A DNA stretch of 11,062 nt from an uncultured Bacilli bacterium. GTDB taxonomy: Bacteria; Bacillota_I; Bacilli_A; RF39; UBA660. Under the pieces are notes generated by a model, which saw nothing but the letters and a program-made list of their open reading frames with translations, was not told where the DNA came from and did no database searches. Below, one piece after another: positions 1-6,916 of the stretch; positions within the stretch are counted from its first letter, which is position 1; every line of letters begins with the position of its first letter. The translations under genes and the position numbers were made by a program. The stretch covers positions 1 to 11,062 of the forward strand of contig CANQHK010000031.1 of NCBI GenBank assembly GCA_947623645.1, read 5' to 3'.

Positions 1-657
1 TATAGTCCAATCCCTTCTCAGGATGTTTTGGAAGAGGATCGGGATTTCCAAGAAGAAAATTCAAATTCTACAACTTCTACAAATTCTCCGAATTCTTTAG
101 AACCTTCTTCTACTTCTGTTCCTACTCCTCAAGAAAATCTTCCTTCAACACCTTCTACTCCTACTGTTCGACAAGAAGAGGATGTTGTTTCTTATTTTGA
201 AGATTTTGATGCCCAGCTTACTTCTACTTCGAATCAAAATGATGCGACGTTTCTTGAAAAAGCCAAGAATGCTTTTACGACGGTTGTAGATTTCTTATTT
301 TATGGTTCTAGTATTCGGGGATATACTTTTCAAGAACTTACGACTTCGGCGAAACTTAAAATATTAAAAATTGCTTTATCAATCGATGCTAAAATTGATT
401 CTTATTTTCCAGATTATAAAGATACTGTGAAAGAAAAGATGAAAGATTTTAAGGGAAAAGCTGCTCTTTTATATTTAGAAACTACAGCAAAATTGTGTGA
501 GGTTACGGGGGAAGCTTGCAACACAGCAAGAGAAGATTTTCGTACGATGAAAGAAAGTTTTGGATTTACGTGGGATATTATTAAAAGTGCTGCAAGTAGT
601 TCTTATCGTTCGCTTAAAACAATCTTAGGGGAATGGTATCAATCCATTCAAGAATAA
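1..657 (+). CDS. Unrecognised Ser/Thr/Pro-rich protein with helical C-terminal domain (5' partial)
   Basis: The reading frame is open from the first base to a TAA at 655-657, so the gene very likely starts upstream; the TTG at 28 has no clear ribosome binding site. 218 residues are visible. Roughly residues 20-57 are low-complexity Ser/Thr/Asn/Pro-rich and look like a flexible linker. An acidic stretch follows (EEDVVSYFEDFD), then about 140 residues that look mainly helical and mixed-charge, containing DFLFYGSSIRGYTF and SYFPDYKDTVKEKMK. No membrane segment, signal peptide or known catalytic motif is visible in this part; a membrane anchor could lie upstream of the window. The stop is 22 bases before the transporter start, so the two are probably co-transcribed. 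I do not recognise the family and assign no function. Confidence 0.75.
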   Translation, partial: YSPIPSQDVLEEDRDFQEENSNSTTSTNSPNSLEPSSTSVPTPQENLPSTPSTPTVRQEEDVVSYFEDFDAQLTSTSNQNDATFLEKAKNAFTTVVDFLFYGSSIRGYTFQELTTSAKLKILKIALSIDAKIDSYFPDYKDTVKEKMKDFKGKAALLYLETTAKLCEVTGEACNTAREDFRTMKESFGFTWDIIKSAASSSYRSLKTILGEWYQSIQE

Positions 658-679
658 TTTATAAAGAAAGGTGATTGTG

Positions 680-1824
680 ATGCTTCGTAAAAATAATGGA
701 AAACTGGATATTGAAAAAATGAATGAAGGGATTCATCTTGGAGTAAGAGTTCTTTGGATTTTACTTTTTATGCTCTTTATTTCGGCGATTTATCTTTTTA
801 CTTTACTTCTTGCTAAGTGGAGAATTTTACCTTTTCTTTTCGATATTTTAAAAGTATTTCTCCTTTATTTATTGGGCTTATTATTGCTTGGCTTTTGGAT
901 CCTTTGGTAACAAAGCTTTCGAAAAAAGGGGTCAATCGGATTTTAGGTACTATTTTTATGTACGTTCTCTTAATTTTATTTGTAGTGATTTTGGCCATTA
1001 CTACGGTGCCATCGATTTCTGATCAAATTAATGAAATCGTTTCTGCAACTCCATCTTTTATTAATTATTTAAAAGATGGTATCGATTCGTTCTTTTCCAA
1101 TATTTCTAATGTTAGTGGATATGATTTAACGGATGCCAAATCACAAGTTTATGATACGATTAATCAGTTAGGACTTTCTTTAACCGTTGATTTACCAAAT
1201 CTTCTTATGAATCTTTTAAGTAGTTTGGTAAGTGGTGGAATCAATTTGATTTTTGGACTCATTATAGGGTTTTATATGCTTTTTGATTTTGGAAGTATTC
1301 GGAAGAATTTTATGAGTGTTATTCCAAAAAGTAAGAAGAAGGAAGTAAGTGATTTGTTGGACCGTTTGAATGAGAACTTAAAAAATTATGTTCATGGAAC
1401 GTTCTTAATTATGTTTATTCTCTTTGTTTTTCAATCTTTAGGACTTACTCTTGCAGGTATGAAAGCTCCTCTTGTTTTTGGACTTTTCTGTGCTATTACC
1501 AATGTTATTCCATATTTCGGTCCTTATATTGGAGGAATTCCGACGGTTTTAGTTGCTTTTTCTATCAGTCCGATGGTGGGAACTTTAACGCTCGTTTCGG
1601 TTCTTGTTGCACAGGGACTTGAAAGTTATTTCTTGCAACCCATCGTAATGGGAAAATCAATGAGCTTACATCCCGTAACAATTATGATTGGACTCTTGCT
1701 ATTTGGACATTTCTTTGGTATAATAGGAATGATTGTTGCAACTCCTGTCATTGCTATTTTTAAAACAATTTGTTTGTACTATAATGAAAAGTACGATTTA
1801 TTAGAAAAAATTAAAAGTGAATAA
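680..1824 (+). CDS. AI-2E family transporter, split by a -1 frameshift
   Basis: This is a multi-pass membrane protein of the AI-2E (PerM/TqsA-like) family, whose members are putative exporters or ion/solute transporters; the substrate cannot be read from sequence. ATG 680 is chosen because GAAAGGTG (666-673) sits 6 bases upstream; the GTG at 671 overlaps that site. The first frame encodes the N-terminus and first membrane helix (residues 1-58, ending at LFDILK) and would stop at 908-910. The rest of the family sequence (SPLFIGLIIAWLLDPL onward) is in the -1 frame from about 853 to the TAA at 1822-1824. Joined at TTTAAAA (847-853), the product is about 381 residues, a normal length for the family, and the junction reads ILKSISPLF as expected. 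The family hallmark NVIPYFGPYIGGIP is present, with several hydrophobic helices. The break could be programmed frameshifting, a real disabling indel, or an assembly error in the T4A4 run. Membership is firm; intactness is uncertain. Confidence 0.85.
847..853 (+). other. Slippery heptamer TTTAAAA at the transporter frame change
   Basis: In the upstream frame the codons are ATT|TTA|AAA|GTA, so T TTA AAA fits the X XXY YYZ pattern for tandem -1 slippage. After slippage the ribosome would read TTT AAA AGT ATT TCT, which is exactly the frame carrying the rest of the transporter. One extra A or T in this run would restore a single frame without slippage. No stable hairpin is obvious 5-9 bases downstream. 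A small CTTTG/CAAAG hairpin with loop GTAA lies near 902-915, which is further than usual for a stimulator. Confidence 0.5.
1758..1785 (+). promoter_or_regulatory. Candidate promoter for the T-box operon (weak -35, perfect TATAAT)
   Basis: A perfect TATAAT occurs at 1780-1785 inside the 3' end of the transporter gene, about 40 bases before the T-box stem I begins. The sequence 16-17 bases upstream is only T/A-rich (TTTTAA), so the -35 is poor. It is the best-placed promoter-like element for the leader, but the operon could also be read through from the transporter gene, since no terminator separates them. Confidence 0.35.
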
Positions 1825-2010
1825 AAAAACGTTGATGTAAGAAAAGTAGGGAAGATTCTTTCTTTTAGAGAGTTCATGGTTGGTGAAAATGAATAGAGGG
1901 GATTTCTTGAACAGCTACTTACGGAGTTTTTAGGGACTTATTAAAAGTTCGTTAGTTAATTAAGATCTAGGTAGGATGGTACCGCATTTTATATGCTCCT
2001 ACGATAGGTC
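1825..2010 (+). promoter_or_regulatory. T-box riboswitch, alanine-specific (GCU specifier)
   Basis: This leader RNA senses the charging state of tRNA-Ala. Stem I closes with AAAAAC (1825-1830) pairing GTTTTT (1926-1931). A kink-turn-like GATG (1834-1837) faces GGAG (1923-1926), and above it GTAAG (1837-1841) pairs CTTAC (1918-1922). The specifier loop has AGTA (1845-1848) on the 5' side and the codon GCT (1914-1916) in the usual place on the 3' side. The distal part carries the typical AGAGAG ... GGTTGGTGAAAAT stretch. The antiterminator is clear: GTAGGA (1971-1976) pairs TCCTAC (1997-2002), the bulge is TGGTACC, and GCAT (1984-1987) pairs ATGC (1993-1996). TGGT is complementary to an ACCA tRNA end, which fits tRNA-Ala with discriminator A. 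alaS lies downstream in the same operon. The competing terminator is weak: CCTA/TAGG with a 3-base loop (1998-2008), followed by TCTTTTGTTTT. Confidence 0.9.
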
Positions 2011-2038
2011 TTTTGTTTTCTGTTTAAGGAGGTGTATG

Positions 2039-2689
2039 ATGGAGAATAAATATCAGATGACAAAGGAAGATAATATTTTCTTTGCGAAGAGAAAATTGGT
2101 CGATAATATTTATAAAAGTGCGAATCTAGAAGGAATTGCTGTAACTTTTGCGGATACTTATGCTTTTATGAATAATGTTAATACCGGAAAGATCTCTGTT
2201 GATGATATGCTCAAATTAAAGGGACTTAAAGATGCTTGGGAATTTGTTCTTTCAACGATTGATGAAGAACTTACCATCGACTATATTAAAAAAGTTCATT
2301 TTGAAGTTTGTAAGGGACAGAATATTACACCTTTAGGGGAGTTTCGAGATCGAGGTGTTGGGATTACGGGGACTTCTTGGCGACCTAAGCTTCCAGAAGA
2401 ATGTAACTATGAAGAAGAACTTGCTCATATTTTGGAAAACCATCAGGATTTAGAAAGATGCCTTGAACTCTTTTGCTTTATTCAAAGAAGTCAAATGTTT
2501 ATTGACGGGAATAAGCGTGTTGCTAATTTGATTGCGAATAAAGAAATGATTCGTTTGGGAATGGGAATTATTAGTGTTCCTGTTGAAAAGATTGGAGAAT
2601 ATTTAGAAAAATTGATTGCTTATTATGAAACGGGAGATAATAACGATTTAAAGCAATGGCTATATGATTATGCTGTCGATGGCATTTAA
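2039..2689 (+). CDS. Fic/Doc-like protein with degenerate catalytic motif
   Basis: Fic-fold proteins usually transfer AMP or phosphate to target proteins. The 216-residue protein carries SANLEG at residues 27-32, matching the (S/T)xxxE(G/N) inhibitory helix of autoinhibited Fic proteins (E31 would block the active site). The signature loop is QMFIDGNKR at 142-150, aligning with HxFx(D/E)GNGR: the catalytic His is Gln142, and the GNKR form resembles Doc, a kinase, rather than AMPylating Fic proteins. Phe144, Asp146, Gly147, Asn148 and Arg150 are kept. ATG 2039 is chosen because AAGGAGG (2026-2032) is 6 bases away; ATG 2036 is only 3 away, and an earlier in-frame ATG at 1976 lies inside the T-box antiterminator. 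It is the first gene of the alanine T-box operon, 29 bases before the kinase gene. No antitoxin partner is visible, which fits built-in inhibition. Activity and target are unknown; the Gln may mean altered chemistry, a ligand-binding role or an inactive enzyme. Confidence 0.85.
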   Translation: MENKYQMTKEDNIFFAKRKLVDNIYKSANLEGIAVTFADTYAFMNNVNTGKISVDDMLKLKGLKDAWEFVLSTIDEELTIDYIKKVHFEVCKGQNITPLGEFRDRGVGITGTSWRPKLPEECNYEEELAHILENHQDLERCLELFCFIQRSQMFIDGNKRVANLIANKEMIRLGMGIISVPVEKIGEYLEKLIAYYETGDNNDLKQWLYDYAVDGI

Positions 2690-2718
2690 AAATATTTATA
2701 GAAAGGAAGTGGAAAGAT

Positions 2719-3273
2719 ATGATTTATTTGATTGCAGGACGTGGTCGAAGTGGAAAAAATACTTTTGGACAATATTTAAAAGAAGAACTTGAAAAGAGAG
2801 GGAGAAAGGTTTGTTCGATCGAACTTATGCGAACTTTAAAGGGATATTGTCGAGATTATTTTGGTTGGGATGGAAGCGATGAAACGAAGCCTCGCGATTT
2901 ACTTCAACAACTCGGAACGGAGATTATTCGGGAAAAAATGAATATGCCTTTATTTCACATCCATCGTTTGCAAGAAGATATTTCTGTTCTTTCTAATTTC
3001 TTCGATGATTTTATTGTCGATGATGTTCGTTTTCCAATTGAAATTGAGGAAATTCGAAAAAAATATGATTCGACGGTTGCGATTTCCATTGAACGAGAAG
3101 GAAAATACTCAAGTGGTATGACGGAAAAACAAGCGAGTCATATTACAGAAACAGCTCTTATTGGTTATGATGGATACGATTATAAAATTATTAATCGAAC
3201 TTTAGAGGGGTTACAAAAAGACGCAGAAAAAGTTATTAAAGAGGTGGAAAAACATGAGAAGAATGACGAGTAA
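2719..3273 (+). CDS. Deoxynucleoside-monophosphate-kinase-like P-loop kinase
   Basis: This is a 184-residue cytoplasmic kinase that resembles the phage T4-type dNMP kinases, which phosphorylate deoxynucleoside monophosphates with ATP. The P-loop is GRGRSGKNTF (residues 7-16), matching the family's GxxRSGKDT form with Asn in place of Asp. LLQQLGTEIIR (61-71) resembles the family's LLQxLGTExxR stretch, and IVDDVRFPIEIE (99-110) matches its DDVRFPNE motif. The C-terminal DYKIINRTLEGLQ fits the usual end of the fold. GAAAGGAAGTGG precedes ATG 2719, and the gene overlaps alaS by 20 bases, suggesting translational coupling. Such kinases are more typical of phages and scattered bacteria than of alaS operons. 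The substrate could be another nucleotide or small molecule; the fold is more certain than the substrate. Confidence 0.7.
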   Translation: MIYLIAGRGRSGKNTFGQYLKEELEKRGRKVCSIELMRTLKGYCRDYFGWDGSDETKPRDLLQQLGTEIIREKMNMPLFHIHRLQEDISVLSNFFDDFIVDDVRFPIEIEEIRKKYDSTVAISIEREGKYSSGMTEKQASHITETALIGYDGYDYKIINRTLEGLQKDAEKVIKEVEKHEKNDE

Positions 3274-5947
3274 TGAAATTCGTGAAACTTGGTTTCGTTT
3301 TTTTGAGGGAAAAGGACATAAAAGGGTAGAAAGTGCTTCATTAATTCCGGTTGATGATGATTCTTTGCTTTGGATTAATGCTGGGGTTGCTCCATTAAAG
3401 AAATATTTTGATGGTACGGTTCGTCCAGAGTCTAGAAGAATTGTCAATATTCAAAAATGTATTCGAACCAATGATATTGAAAATGTTGGACTTACCAAAA
3501 GACATCAGACATTCTTTGAAATGATGGGAAATTTTTCGATTGGAGATTATTTTAAAGAAGAAGCCATCGAATTTGCTTTTGAGTTACTTACCAGTGAAGA
3601 GTATTTTGGAATTGATGTGGATAAACTTTATATGAGTGTTTATATCCAAGATGATGATGCTTATAATAAATGGAAGAGTTTAGGGGTTCCAGAAGACCAT
3701 ATTATTCGTTTGAAAGAAAACTTTTGGGAAATTGGAGAGGGTCCTTGTGGACCGGATTCAGAGATTTTCTATGACCGTGGAAGTAAATATGATCCAGAGG
3801 GAGATGCCTTAAAGAAGTTTAAAAACGATGAGGAACAGGAACGTTATGTAGAAATTTGGAATAATGTATTTAGTCAATTTAATTCGAAAGAAGGAGTTCC
3901 TCGAGAAGAATATAAAGAACTTCCTAGCAAAAATATTGATACTGGAGCAGGTCTTGAACGGTGGGCTTGTATTTTTCAAGATGTCGATTCGAACTTCGAT
4001 ACAGATTTGTTTGTTCCAATTATTCAGAAAATTGAAGAACTTAGTGGTGTTCTTTATAATGGAGATATGCCTTTTAAAGTAATTGCTGATCATATTCGGG
4101 CAATTACGATGGCTTTATCGGATGGAGCTGTTTTTGAAAATGTTGGACGGGGTTATGTTTTAAGAAGACTTTTACGGAGAAGTGTCCGTATGGGGAAGAA
4201 GATTGGTTTAGAAGATGCTTTTCTTTATAAACTTGTCGATGTCGTTGTCGATATTATGAAAGAATCTTATCCGGATGTTCTTACGACTAAAGAACGGGTT
4301 AAAAATCAGGTTTTTGAAGAAGAAAATTTGTTCCATAAGACTTTAGCAGCAGGGGAGAAGAGACTTTTTGAATTAATGGAGCAGGCAAAAGATAAATCTA
4401 TTTCTGGAAAAGAAGTCTTTAAACTTTATGATACGTATGGATTTCCTTATGAGTTAACGTTAGAATATTTGAGTGATGCTGGGTTTACTACATCTCGGGA
4501 AGAATTTGAAAAATATATGGAAGAACAAAGGACGCTCGCAAAAAATTCAAGAAAACAAGAGAGTGCTATGAATCAACAAAATGCTGCTCTTTTGAAATGT
4601 GATGTTGCTTCTACTTTCTATTACGATAAGTTTACCCAAAAAGGGAAGGTTGTTGCTTTATTTGAAAGTGATCAGGCCGTTCAAAGTGTTCGAAAAACGG
4701 GATATGCGATTCTTGATAAAACTTGTTTCTATGCCGAAAGTGGTGGACAGGTAGCAGATACTGGAATGCTTATTGGAGAAAACTTTAAGGCACGGGTTAT
4801 CGATGTTAAGAAGACTCCAAATGGACAGAATTTACATCAATTTAAAATTTTGGATGGAGTGATTCATGTAGGAGATAGTGTTACTTGTAAAATTGATGTT
4901 ACAAAAAGAGAGAGAATTGAAGCCAACCACTCTTCTGTACACCTTTTGCAGTATGCTTTACAAACCGTTATTAGCGATACGATTAAGCAAGCAGGAAGTA
5001 AAGTTGATGAAAATATGCTTCGGTTTGATTTTACCTATACTGGTAAATTAATGGATGATGATTTGATTAAAGTGGAAAATTTGGTGAATCAAATGATTGC
5101 TGAGGGAATTGACCGGGAAGTTTCAGAAATGGCTATTGATGAAGCTAAAAAGATGGGTGCTATGGCTTTATTTAGTGAAAAGTATGGCGATATTGTTCGG
5201 GTTGTTCGTTTTGGAAATTCGATTGAATTATGTGGTGGATGTCATACGAAGAATACGGAAAATATTTATAAGTTTGCCATTCAATCTGCAGAAAGTAAGG
5301 GAAGTAATGTTTACCGTATTGTTGCTCTTACAGGAGAAGATATTACGGATGGATTGTATGAAGCAATTCGCCCTTACAGTGATGAAAAGTTAAAACTTTT
5401 GATGAAATCGAAAAATCTTGTTCAAGAAGCAAAACAAGACGGAATTCAGTTAGACTTTCATTTTCCAATGCGAGGAATTGAACCAGAAAGTTATGCTGAT
5501 GTTGTTCAAGAAAAAAATGAGTTGGAACAATTGCAAATCGAGGTTAAAAATCTAGAAAAATCTTATCAACAAAAGAAAGAGCAGAAAGCATTTGAAGATG
5601 TGGATTCTTATTTTGATAAGATGAAAGATTTTGGAGATGTTCAAGCAATCGTTACAGAAGTTGATTCTAAGAATGCTAAACTTTTGAAAAATATTGCCGA
5701 TGCTCTTGCAAATCGACTTGAAAATGGTTTTATTTTCCTTATTGCTTCTAATAAAGATAGTGTGCAATGTGTTGTAAAAAGTACATCGACCTTATCAGCT
5801 GGAGAAATTTTGAAAACGGTTCTTCAAAAAGTTGGAGGAAACGGTGGAGGAAGTGCTACTTTTGCTCAAGGTGGTGTTAAAGACATTTCTAAAAAAGAAG
5901 AAATTTTATCTTCCGTTTGTACGATTTTAGAGGAAAATCATGGATAG
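3254..5947 (+). CDS. alaS: Alanyl-tRNA synthetase
   Basis: AlaRS charges tRNA-Ala in the cytoplasm and edits mischarged Ser or Gly. The 897-residue protein is full length (about 875 is typical). The N-terminal class II core opens with TSNEIRETWFRFFEGKGH and holds motif 2 (TKRHQTFFEMMGNFSIGDYF, 81-100) and motif 3 around GRGYVLRRLLRRSVRMG (298-314). The editing domain carries the zinc site HSSVH (H559, H563) and CGGCH (C660, H664); the common form is CGGTH, so Cys663 is an extra Cys. A charged, coiled-coil-like stretch near 752-785 leads to the C-Ala domain ending in GGNGGGSATFAQGG (861-874). ATG 3254 is chosen because GAGGTGG (3241-3247) is 6 bases away; ATG 3263 is the alternative. It overlaps the kinase by 20 bases and holA by 8. 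Its control by an alanine-specific T-box makes physiological sense, since uncharged tRNA-Ala would raise synthetase levels. Confidence 0.98.
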   Translation: MRRMTSNEIRETWFRFFEGKGHKRVESASLIPVDDDSLLWINAGVAPLKKYFDGTVRPESRRIVNIQKCIRTNDIENVGLTKRHQTFFEMMGNFSIGDYFKEEAIEFAFELLTSEEYFGIDVDKLYMSVYIQDDDAYNKWKSLGVPEDHIIRLKENFWEIGEGPCGPDSEIFYDRGSKYDPEGDALKKFKNDEEQERYVEIWNNVFSQFNSKEGVPREEYKELPSKNIDTGAGLERWACIFQDVDSNFDTDLFVPIIQKIEELSGVLYNGDMPFKVIADHIRAITMALSDGAVFENVGRGYVLRRLLRRSVRMGKKIGLEDAFLYKLVDVVVDIMKESYPDVLTTKERVKNQVFEEENLFHKTLAAGEKRLFELMEQAKDKSISGKEVFKLYDTYGFPYELTLEYLSDAGFTTSREEFEKYMEEQRTLAKNSRKQESAMNQQNAALLKCDVASTFYYDKFTQKGKVVALFESDQAVQSVRKTGYAILDKTCFYAESGGQVADTGMLIGENFKARVIDVKKTPNGQNLHQFKILDGVIHVGDSVTCKIDVTKRERIEANHSSVHLLQYALQTVISDTIKQAGSKVDENMLRFDFTYTGKLMDDDLIKVENLVNQMIAEGIDREVSEMAIDEAKKMGAMALFSEKYGDIVRVVRFGNSIELCGGCHTKNTENIYKFAIQSAESKGSNVYRIVALTGEDITDGLYEAIRPYSDEKLKLLMKSKNLVQEAKQDGIQLDFHFPMRGIEPESYADVVQEKNELEQLQIEVKNLEKSYQQKKEQKAFEDVDSYFDKMKDFGDVQAIVTEVDSKNAKLLKNIADALANRLENGFIFLIASNKDSVQCVVKSTSTLSAGEILKTVLQKVGGNGGGSATFAQGGVKDISKKEEILSSVCTILEENHG

Positions 5948-6869
5948 AGTCTATGTTTTAGAGGGAGAGGATTCTTTTCTTATTCAAGAAGAAATCCAGA
6001 AAGTTATCGGAAAAGAAGATGTCGAAAAAATTTCTTATGATATGAAAGAAACCTCTATTGAATCTGCTATAGAGGATTTGGATACGCTTAATTTTTTGAC
6101 CAATAAGAAGGTCGTCGTTTGTTATAATTGCTATTTTTTAACTGGGGAGAAACCTCGAAATGTCGTTGAACAGAACATCGATCTTCTTATGAAATATATT
6201 GAACATCCTCATCCTGATAATCTTTTAATTCTCGTTTGTAGTAAACTGGATGAGAGAAAAGCAATTGTCAAAAAGTTGAAGACGAAGGCCAAAATTCTTT
6301 CTCTTTCCACGAATCTTATATCGCTTATGGACCGGGAATTGGAAGATTATGAAATCAGTTTTACTGATAAACGGTATTTGATGGATCGGACGTTAAATAA
6401 TCCCGAAAGAATTATGAATGAAATCGATAAATTAAAACTTTATAAGTCAGAAGATAAAAAGATTACAAGAGAAGATATTGATTGTTTGGTTCCTCTTACC
6501 ATCGATGATGATGTTTTTGCTTTGGTCGATGCTATTTTAAAAAGAAATAAAAAAAAGGCTTTTCAAATTTATGAAGACATGTTGCTTCATAATGAAGAAC
6601 CTATGAAAATTTTGATTTTACTTGCCAATAAAATTCGTCTTTTTTATCAAGTGAAGATTTTATCGAAGACGATTCATCGCGATGAAGAAATTGGTAAAAT
6701 TATTGGAAGTCATCCTTATCCTGTAAAACTTGCAAGAGAGATGGTTTTTGAATTTCAAGAAAAAGAATTACTTCACTATTTGGATCAACTTGCTCATATT
6801 GATCGGAATGTTAAGATGGGAAAGACTTATCAAAATATTGCTTTTGAAACCTTTTTACTTCGTTTATAA
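5940..6869 (+). CDS. holA: DNA polymerase III delta subunit
   Basis: HolA is the clamp-loader subunit that opens the beta clamp during DNA replication. The 309-residue protein matches the usual length. It opens with VYVLEGEDSFLIQEEI, the N-terminal degenerate AAA+ domain. The middle and C-terminal collar show typical delta features: DDVFALVDAILKRNKKKAF and EEPMKILILLANKIRLFYQ, then HPYPVKLARE and the closing HIDRNVKMGKTYQNIAFETF. The ATG overlaps the end of alaS by 8 bases with an AGAGGA site (5929-5934) inside alaS, so translation is probably coupled. As the last gene of the T-box operon it may rise with alanine starvation, unless an internal promoter in alaS supplies it. Confidence 0.93.
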   Translation: MDRVYVLEGEDSFLIQEEIQKVIGKEDVEKISYDMKETSIESAIEDLDTLNFLTNKKVVVCYNCYFLTGEKPRNVVEQNIDLLMKYIEHPHPDNLLILVCSKLDERKAIVKKLKTKAKILSLSTNLISLMDRELEDYEISFTDKRYLMDRTLNNPERIMNEIDKLKLYKSEDKKITREDIDCLVPLTIDDDVFALVDAILKRNKKKAFQIYEDMLLHNEEPMKILILLANKIRLFYQVKILSKTIHRDEEIGKIIGSHPYPVKLAREMVFEFQEKELLHYLDQLAHIDRNVKMGKTYQNIAFETFLLRL

Positions 6870-6874
6870 TTTTT

Positions 6875-6916
6875 AAAAAGACTAGAATTTTCTATAGAAA
6901 TGTTCTAGTTCTTTTT
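6875..6916. terminator. Bidirectional intrinsic terminator between holA and the hydrolase
   Basis: AAAAAGACTAGAA (6875-6887) pairs TTCTAGT-T-CTTTTT (6903-6916) with one bulged T and a 15-base loop. On the plus strand T-rich sequence follows (CTTTTTCTTTTTCT); on the minus strand CTTTTTAAAAATT follows. It can therefore end both convergent transcripts. It overlaps the last codons and the TAG stop (6882-6884, minus strand) of the hydrolase gene. Confidence 0.75.

Noticed and set aside
817..852. Independent start of the transporter's second frame at GTG 817
   Set aside because: There is no suitable ribosome site, and the first 12 residues do not match the family, whereas the upstream frame supplies the expected N-terminal helix up to the slippery site.
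813..998. Minus-strand and other-frame open frames over the transporter, alaS, hydrolase and copA genes (for example 813-998, 3809-4093, 3864-4082, 5097-5393, 5552-5767, 7093-7299, 10389-10703)
   Set aside because: They lie within or mostly within well-supported genes in other frames, lack recognisable motifs and ribosome sites, and have biased compositions expected of shadows.
1976..2038. Upstream in-frame ATG at 1976 extending the Fic protein by 21 residues
   Set aside because: It lies within the T-box antiterminator, has no ribosome site, and the extra residues do not resemble Fic sequence. ATG 2039 has AAGGAGG at good spacing.
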